Shown here one piece after another: positions 5,615 through 8,850 of a stretch of DNA of 8,850 bases. The DNA is from Nitrososphaeraceae archaeon (GTDB lineage Archaea; Thermoproteota; Nitrososphaeria; Nitrososphaerales; Nitrososphaeraceae). The stretch covers positions 1-8,850 of the forward strand of contig JASHSN010000085.1 of assembly GCA_030038695.1 (NCBI GenBank). Direction: 5' to 3'. The notes under the pieces were generated by a model. It worked only from the letters and a program-made list of their open reading frames with translations. It did no database searches and was not told where the DNA came from. Numbering within the stretch: the stretch's first letter is position 1; the number at the start of each line of letters is the position of its first letter. The position numbers and the translations under genes are program-made.

Positions 5615-6085
5615 AGAATGACATGTGGTTGATACGTTCTAGTGCGGTAATTCACGCATAAAATGATACAAAGAGGGTTGGTAGTAATAACGTTGATTGC
5701 TACTTCTCTTCCTCATCATCATCACGTCTCGTCTGCTGCTGTGGCGACTGCAATAGTACTGCTACCGCCTTGTTTAATGGTGCAACGCATACTAACAATA
5801 TTTTACGCAATTCTTCCGACACTTCTTCTAACCATCAAGGGCTTCACACTCTATATGGTAAAGGCGGTGCTGAATGACAAATGAGATGAAGTTGTAGACC
5901 TAGCGAAGACAAACCTGTTTACATAGCATTAACTCTTTGCTGTTCAATCTTGGATGTGGTCAGCCAGAGGTGGACATTTTCCAGGCTGAAGGAGAGTTCT
6001 GCTGCTCATGTTGGGAGAGAAAACTCAGCCCTATATTACACCTTAGAAGCGCGTCGAATGCTTGCAATATCGTCTTACTCCAAAC
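5615..6085. other. Long region without a convincing gene
   Basis: Several frames are open but none is convincing. One ATG-led plus-strand frame (5663-5884) gives a hydrophobic 73-residue product with a HHHH run. An overlapping frame without a start codon gives a Ser/Thr/Asn-rich and CCC-containing product to about 5873. The repetitive CATCATCATCACG and CTGCTGCTG stretches at 5713-5745 explain both. From about 5925 to 6060 two overlapping frames look weakly protein-like (LFNLGCGQPEVD; SRLKESSAAHVGREN), perhaps remains of a decayed gene, but I cannot name it. Confidence 0.35.
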
Positions 6086-6086
6086 G

Positions 6087-6098
6087 ATATATTATATA
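6087..6098 (+). promoter_or_regulatory. TATA-like box for the 6122 gene
   Basis: ATATATTATATA at 6087-6098 is centred about 29 bases before ATG 6122, the spacing expected for an archaeal promoter driving a leaderless message. This supports ATG 6122 over the in-frame upstream ATG at 6062, which lies before the box. Confidence 0.55.
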
Positions 6099-6121
6099 CC
6101 AACTATCATCATGCTGAAAAT

Positions 6122-6520
6122 ATGTTAGGAGAACAGATTGCAGAATTAAGAGGTAAAGTAGTTAGCCAAAGGGTCTTGGATGTGGAAGGACCAACGATGG
6201 AAACAAGTGTATCTATAGAGGGCACGGTTAAGGGAACACAGGTCAAACAACACTTGACTTATGTTGCAAAACCAGTCGCCCCAGGGGTAATTCATGGGAA
6301 AGCAAAAGGAGTAATGATGGCTGGAGAAACAGAAATGGTCGTCTCTACTGGTGAGGGAATAGGAAAAGCCACTCCTTCAGGCGTAAGGTGGCGTGGAACT
6401 GGCTTCTTTAGTACCTCGTCTACAGGGAAACTAGCATTTCTTAACAATCTTGTTGGATTGTTTGAGACCGACGTTGATACCGAAGGAAATTTTACAGAAA
6501 AGATCTGGGAATGGAAATAG
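6122..6520 (+). CDS. Small conserved beta-rich protein of unknown function
   Basis: The product is 132 residues with no signal peptide or membrane helix, so cytosolic. It alternates short strands and turns: MLGEQIAELRGKVVSQRVLD (1-20), a METSVSIEGTVKG strand (26-38), an Ala/Gly-rich turn, GVMMAGETEMVVSTGEGIGK (63-82), GVRWRGTGFFSTSSTGKLAF (87-106), then FETDVDTEGNFTEKIWEWK at the end. It resembles a family of about 130-residue hypothetical proteins seen in archaea and bacteria, with a G-x-G-x-G-K turn, a W-R-G segment, a K-L-A-x-L-N segment and a final WEWK, probably a small beta-barrel. No biochemical role is known to me. I chose ATG 6122 because it matches the family N terminus and sits 29 bases after a TATA-like box. 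A broken copy lies in opposite orientation at 2355-2690. Confidence 0.75.
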   Translation: MLGEQIAELRGKVVSQRVLDVEGPTMETSVSIEGTVKGTQVKQHLTYVAKPVAPGVIHGKAKGVMMAGETEMVVSTGEGIGKATPSGVRWRGTGFFSTSSTGKLAFLNNLVGLFETDVDTEGNFTEKIWEWK

Positions 6521-6606
6521 CATACCCTGTTTTCTTTTTCTGACCATTTACACATTTTTGATCTCTGTCCTTGGTCTTGTCATTTTCCCTGTTCAGGCTG
6601 CTAGGC

Positions 6607-6725
6607 CTACAGCACGGATTTGGACACCATTGGTAGGGCAATATAACGTCGGGTTTCACCATGGAATTGGCGTCCAGCCCATCCTGAGTATCCACCATAA
6701 TAGCCCGTATAGCTAAAAAGCTTTG
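6607..6725 (-). pseudogene. Possible relic of a Gly/Tyr-rich secreted protein
   Basis: On the minus strand, just past the stop of the GH5 gene, one frame reads YTGYYGGYSGWAGRQFHGET before stopping at 6607-6609. An overlapping frame contains LPYQWCPNPCCRP. The Gly/Tyr and Cys patterns recall the ends of the two intact secreted proteins near the left side of the window. No signal peptide is left, because the GH5 coding region lies immediately upstream. It may be the tail of a decayed paralogue or chance; it is not an intact gene. Confidence 0.25.
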
Positions 6726-6733
6726 CCGTTTCT

Positions 6734-8482
6734 CTATGGAAACGTAAATACGAATGTTGCTTTTTGTGCCGAATCTCTGGCTGGTTTAGGCAGCCTTTCA
6801 ACATCTATCCTATCACTACGTCCTACTTTAGCGACAACAATTTGATTAACTGTTTGGTCTTTGGCTGGATACCAGTAAAGGAGCTGGTTTTGTCTATCCC
6901 ATTCGATTTGTCTACTTGTTGACCATACTCTAAATTCTGGCGAATAATGGATATCAAAGGGAATATACAAAATTGTGGGGGATTCTACCACACTGCCTTC
7001 AAGAATAAGTGTAAAATATCTGGACTCTAAGTCAAAAGATAGGAATGTGGGCCTTGCAGAGCTGCGAAGAGGATAAGGACGAGCTATCACATCCATATTT
7101 CTCGGTCTTCTACCTGGTCCGAGTAACGAAAAGTTTTCTAAATTCCAATTGTCCTTCCCTTCAGAGCTGTTGTATAGATCGTAATTCCAATACGTAGAAT
7201 TGAGAAGAAAGGACTCAATTTGAACATAATGAAGGTTGATGTAATCATTGATTAGTTCAGCATCTTGGACTCCTCCGAATTCAGTTAGAAATGGTATAAG
7301 CTCACGTTTCCTAGCAGCTTCTACTAATTGATCAAAAATGTCAGGCCATTCACGAGTATATTTGTACATATTATCAGGAATTTTTAAAAATGATTGGGCT
7401 ATGGCAATAGGATCGTAATAATGAAATGACAACACACCACGTCCGCTTATTTTATCAAGTGCCACGCGATCAGAGGGCAAATCACTAACTATTTGTTTTG
7501 GATCTATCTTCCCTTCGATCATAACATTGCGTATGAAATTTAGATTAAAAGTACGTCGTATATTAAAGGGGGACGGCCCTAGGTTAGACTTTTCGCCTCC
7601 TTGAAAAGACATGGTCCAGTCCACACGAGGTTCAATGAATAAAAATATCTTATCGTCAAACTTTCTTATCTCTGAGTCAACATTCTGATAATATTGATAT
7701 AGGAAGGTTGCCTCGAATTCTTTAGTCTGGATACCGGCAGGATGGGGTTCATTGAATGGCTCGACACCTAGAATAGCAGGATGACCATGGCTTTCGTTTA
7801 ATGATTTAAAGAACTTCACTGTCTGACCTATGGTCTTCTCAAGATGAGTTCTTACTGGAAAATTTTTCAGGCCAATCTCTTGATTAGTAAGATCATTTTT
7901 CCAGAATGAAATAAGAGTATGCCTCACTAGTTTGTTTATTATGTACCCGGTTTGCCATTTCCTATCCTTCAGATTTGAGGCCTTTGGTCGCTTATGTTTT
8001 TCGTCTATTGCTAGCGCCCAATCCGGGAAACCATCTCCACCATAGACTTCGTGCGCTATGTCCTGATGAAAATCTAAAATGATATACAAATCTCGTTTAT
8101 ACAATTCATCAATTATTTGATTCACGAGAACAAGGTATTCCCTGCCTTCAGTCATAAGTTCATTGAGATCTGGATTTGGTTTGGGTTCGACGGCTTTCCA
8201 CGATATCAACAAACGAATAATATTAAACCCGAGTTTCTTTAGAAGGTCTAACTCCGTTTTGACCGATTCAATTTCTTCCTTCAGACGGCGTTGATCTATG
8301 ACATCCCTACCCAGAGGAGCAATGGGAAGATAGGGCGGTAGTTTACTGCGTGATGCGAAATTTACTCCGCGAAAAAGGATATACCGTCCGTGAGAATCAT
8401 GGAACCAAATACCATCTTTAGAGAGGTCACGAGCACTATTGACGATATTTCTGACTGTGGTGGTCAAGTTAATACTTTTCAA
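6734..8482 (-). CDS. GH5 glycoside hydrolase, endoglycosylceramidase-like
   Basis: This 582-residue enzyme has a TIM-barrel GH5 catalytic domain at about residues 20-440 and a C-terminal beta-sandwich at about 465-580. Motifs in order are LFRGVNFASR (36-45), GFNIIRLLISWKAVEP (85-100), ILDFHQD (135-141), YGGDGFPDWA (147-156), GVEPFNEPH (239-247) with acid/base Glu245, LSFHYYDP (351-358), FLTEFGG (398-404) with nucleophile Glu401, and TYWNYDLYN (430-438). The GGDG-P-WA segment after HQD and the C-terminal domain point to the endoglycosylceramidase branch, which cleaves the glycan from glycosylceramides or related beta-glycosides. Archaea are not known for sphingolipids, so the true substrate may be another glycolipid or glucoside. 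No signal peptide is seen. The frame is bounded by an upstream stop and begins at TTG 8480-8482; the nearest ATG (8483-8485) is in another frame, so the start is uncertain. No neighbour seems co-transcribed. Confidence 0.9.
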   Translation of the reverse strand: MKSINLTTTVRNIVNSARDLSKDGIWFHDSHGRYILFRGVNFASRSKLPPYLPIAPLGRDVIDQRRLKEEIESVKTELDLLKKLGFNIIRLLISWKAVEPKPNPDLNELMTEGREYLVLVNQIIDELYKRDLYIILDFHQDIAHEVYGGDGFPDWALAIDEKHKRPKASNLKDRKWQTGYIINKLVRHTLISFWKNDLTNQEIGLKNFPVRTHLEKTIGQTVKFFKSLNESHGHPAILGVEPFNEPHPAGIQTKEFEATFLYQYYQNVDSEIRKFDDKIFLFIEPRVDWTMSFQGGEKSNLGPSPFNIRRTFNLNFIRNVMIEGKIDPKQIVSDLPSDRVALDKISGRGVLSFHYYDPIAIAQSFLKIPDNMYKYTREWPDIFDQLVEAARKRELIPFLTEFGGVQDAELINDYINLHYVQIESFLLNSTYWNYDLYNSSEGKDNWNLENFSLLGPGRRPRNMDVIARPYPLRSSARPTFLSFDLESRYFTLILEGSVVESPTILYIPFDIHYSPEFRVWSTSRQIEWDRQNQLLYWYPAKDQTVNQIVVAKVGRSDRIDVERLPKPARDSAQKATFVFTFP

Positions 8483-8485
8483 CCA

Positions 8486-8497
8486 TTAAGTACTTAA
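8486..8497. promoter_or_regulatory. Perfect 12-bp palindrome upstream of GH5 gene
   Basis: TTAAGTACTTAA is fully self-complementary and lies 4-15 bases before the TTG start. It overlaps an A/T-rich stretch (AAGTTTAAG on the minus strand) that could be the TATA box. If so, transcription would start within the first codons, favouring a slightly later start such as TTG at codon 6. It could be an operator; palindromes this short also occur by chance. Confidence 0.35.
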
Positions 8498-8850
8498 ACT
8501 TATGCGTACGTTCAATGGATCCAAATTGCATTTCGACGTTATTACAACGCTATCATATAGCGCATTGTGCTGAATGCAGCAAGGAGGAACGGCAACTGCA
8601 AATCGCGTCTCATGCTAGGATCTTCAAATCCCTACCACACAATAAGCATTCTCAGAATAGGGTAGATTAGCATTCTTCAATGGAAAACATAATTATTTTA
8701 TCTATCTATCTACTGTAACTAGCTTAAGACGAGGTTATCAGATCAATTGGATTTGAATCCACGTTTCACCGCACACAGAGAGACTGGTATATCCACCATA
8801 GCCAGACTATGCTGTCATAGATTTGACGGCGGCTGAACTTCTAGACTATA
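8498..8850. other. Right-end region without a gene
   Basis: No convincing coding region on either strand; frames are broken by stops every few dozen codons. There is a short TATC tetranucleotide run at about 8699-8713, AGCATTCT occurs twice (8646-8653 and 8669-8676), and a TGGATT-TG-AATCCA inverted repeat lies at about 8747-8760. None suggests a known element. A gene may lie beyond the window edge. Confidence 0.45.

Noticed and set aside
5663..5884. Plus-strand ORF with a HHHH run and hydrophobic C-terminal half
   Set aside because: It depends on a low-complexity CAT/CTG repeat, overlaps another equally open frame, and has no promoter or domain support.
5925..6060. Possible C-terminal remains of an IS200/IS605 TnpB-like protein
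   Set aside because: The two overlapping frames look only vaguely protein-like, and no RuvC motif, zinc-ribbon cysteine pairs in order, or terminal hairpins are visible.
6450..6716. Plus-strand ORF with a hydrophobic segment, overlapping the end of the 6122 gene
   Set aside because: It overlaps the conserved 3' end of a better supported gene in another frame and has no promoter or recognisable domain.
8740..8770. T-arm-like sequence (GGATTTGAATCC) suggesting a tRNA
   Set aside because: Position 53 is not G, the stem is too short, and no acceptor, D or anticodon arm can be found around it on either strand.

Overview
The window looks archaeal, most likely from an ammonia-oxidising Nitrososphaeria (Thaumarchaeota) of the Nitrososphaera/Nitrosocosmicus kind. 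The evidence is indirect. Several genes have an A/T-rich TATA-like box about 25-33 bases before the start codon with little room for a leader. Two small secreted Gly-rich proteins carry signal peptides ending in Q-A-(L/V)-A. A small membrane protein is coupled to a double winged-helix regulator. Only about half of the window is convincingly coding. No rRNA, tRNA, CRISPR array or intact insertion sequence was seen.

Layout. Bases 1-540 hold no gene, only one imperfect hairpin. Bases 590-2247 hold two small secreted Gly/His-rich proteins (590-841 and 1846-2247), each preceded by strong inverted repeats over or next to its promoter. Between them are short doubtful ORFs and a probable Gly-rich relic. 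Bases 2355-3139 are a gene graveyard. On the minus strand lies a broken second copy of the protein encoded at 6122-6520. Directly after it, on the plus strand, is an unrecognised gene cut by two single-base frameshifts. Bases 3461-4380 are a two-gene unit: a 4-helix membrane protein whose stop overlaps the start of a regulator with two winged helix-turn-helix domains. On the minus strand follow an unrecognised ORF (4402-4848) and a SnoaL-like protein (5100-5531), the latter with a tandem 12-bp repeat just upstream of its promoter. Bases 5615-6085 hold no convincing gene. A small conserved protein (6122-6520) follows, then a Gly/Tyr-rich relic, and finally a 582-residue GH5 glycoside hydrolase of the endoglycosylceramidase type on the minus strand (6734-8482). 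Bases 8498-8850 show nothing.

How the genes fit together. The only clear functional unit is the membrane protein plus regulator pair, plausibly a membrane-linked one-component sensor. The other intact genes look independently transcribed. The best leads are: the inverted duplicate with a sharp step in identity, about 98% over 171 bp and then clearly lower, which suggests recent gene conversion or recombination; the well-formed operator-like palindromes before the secreted-protein genes; and an endoglycosylceramidase-like enzyme without a signal peptide in a probable archaeon. I did not find a convincing new multi-gene system. All family calls were made by eye from motifs, without database searches.
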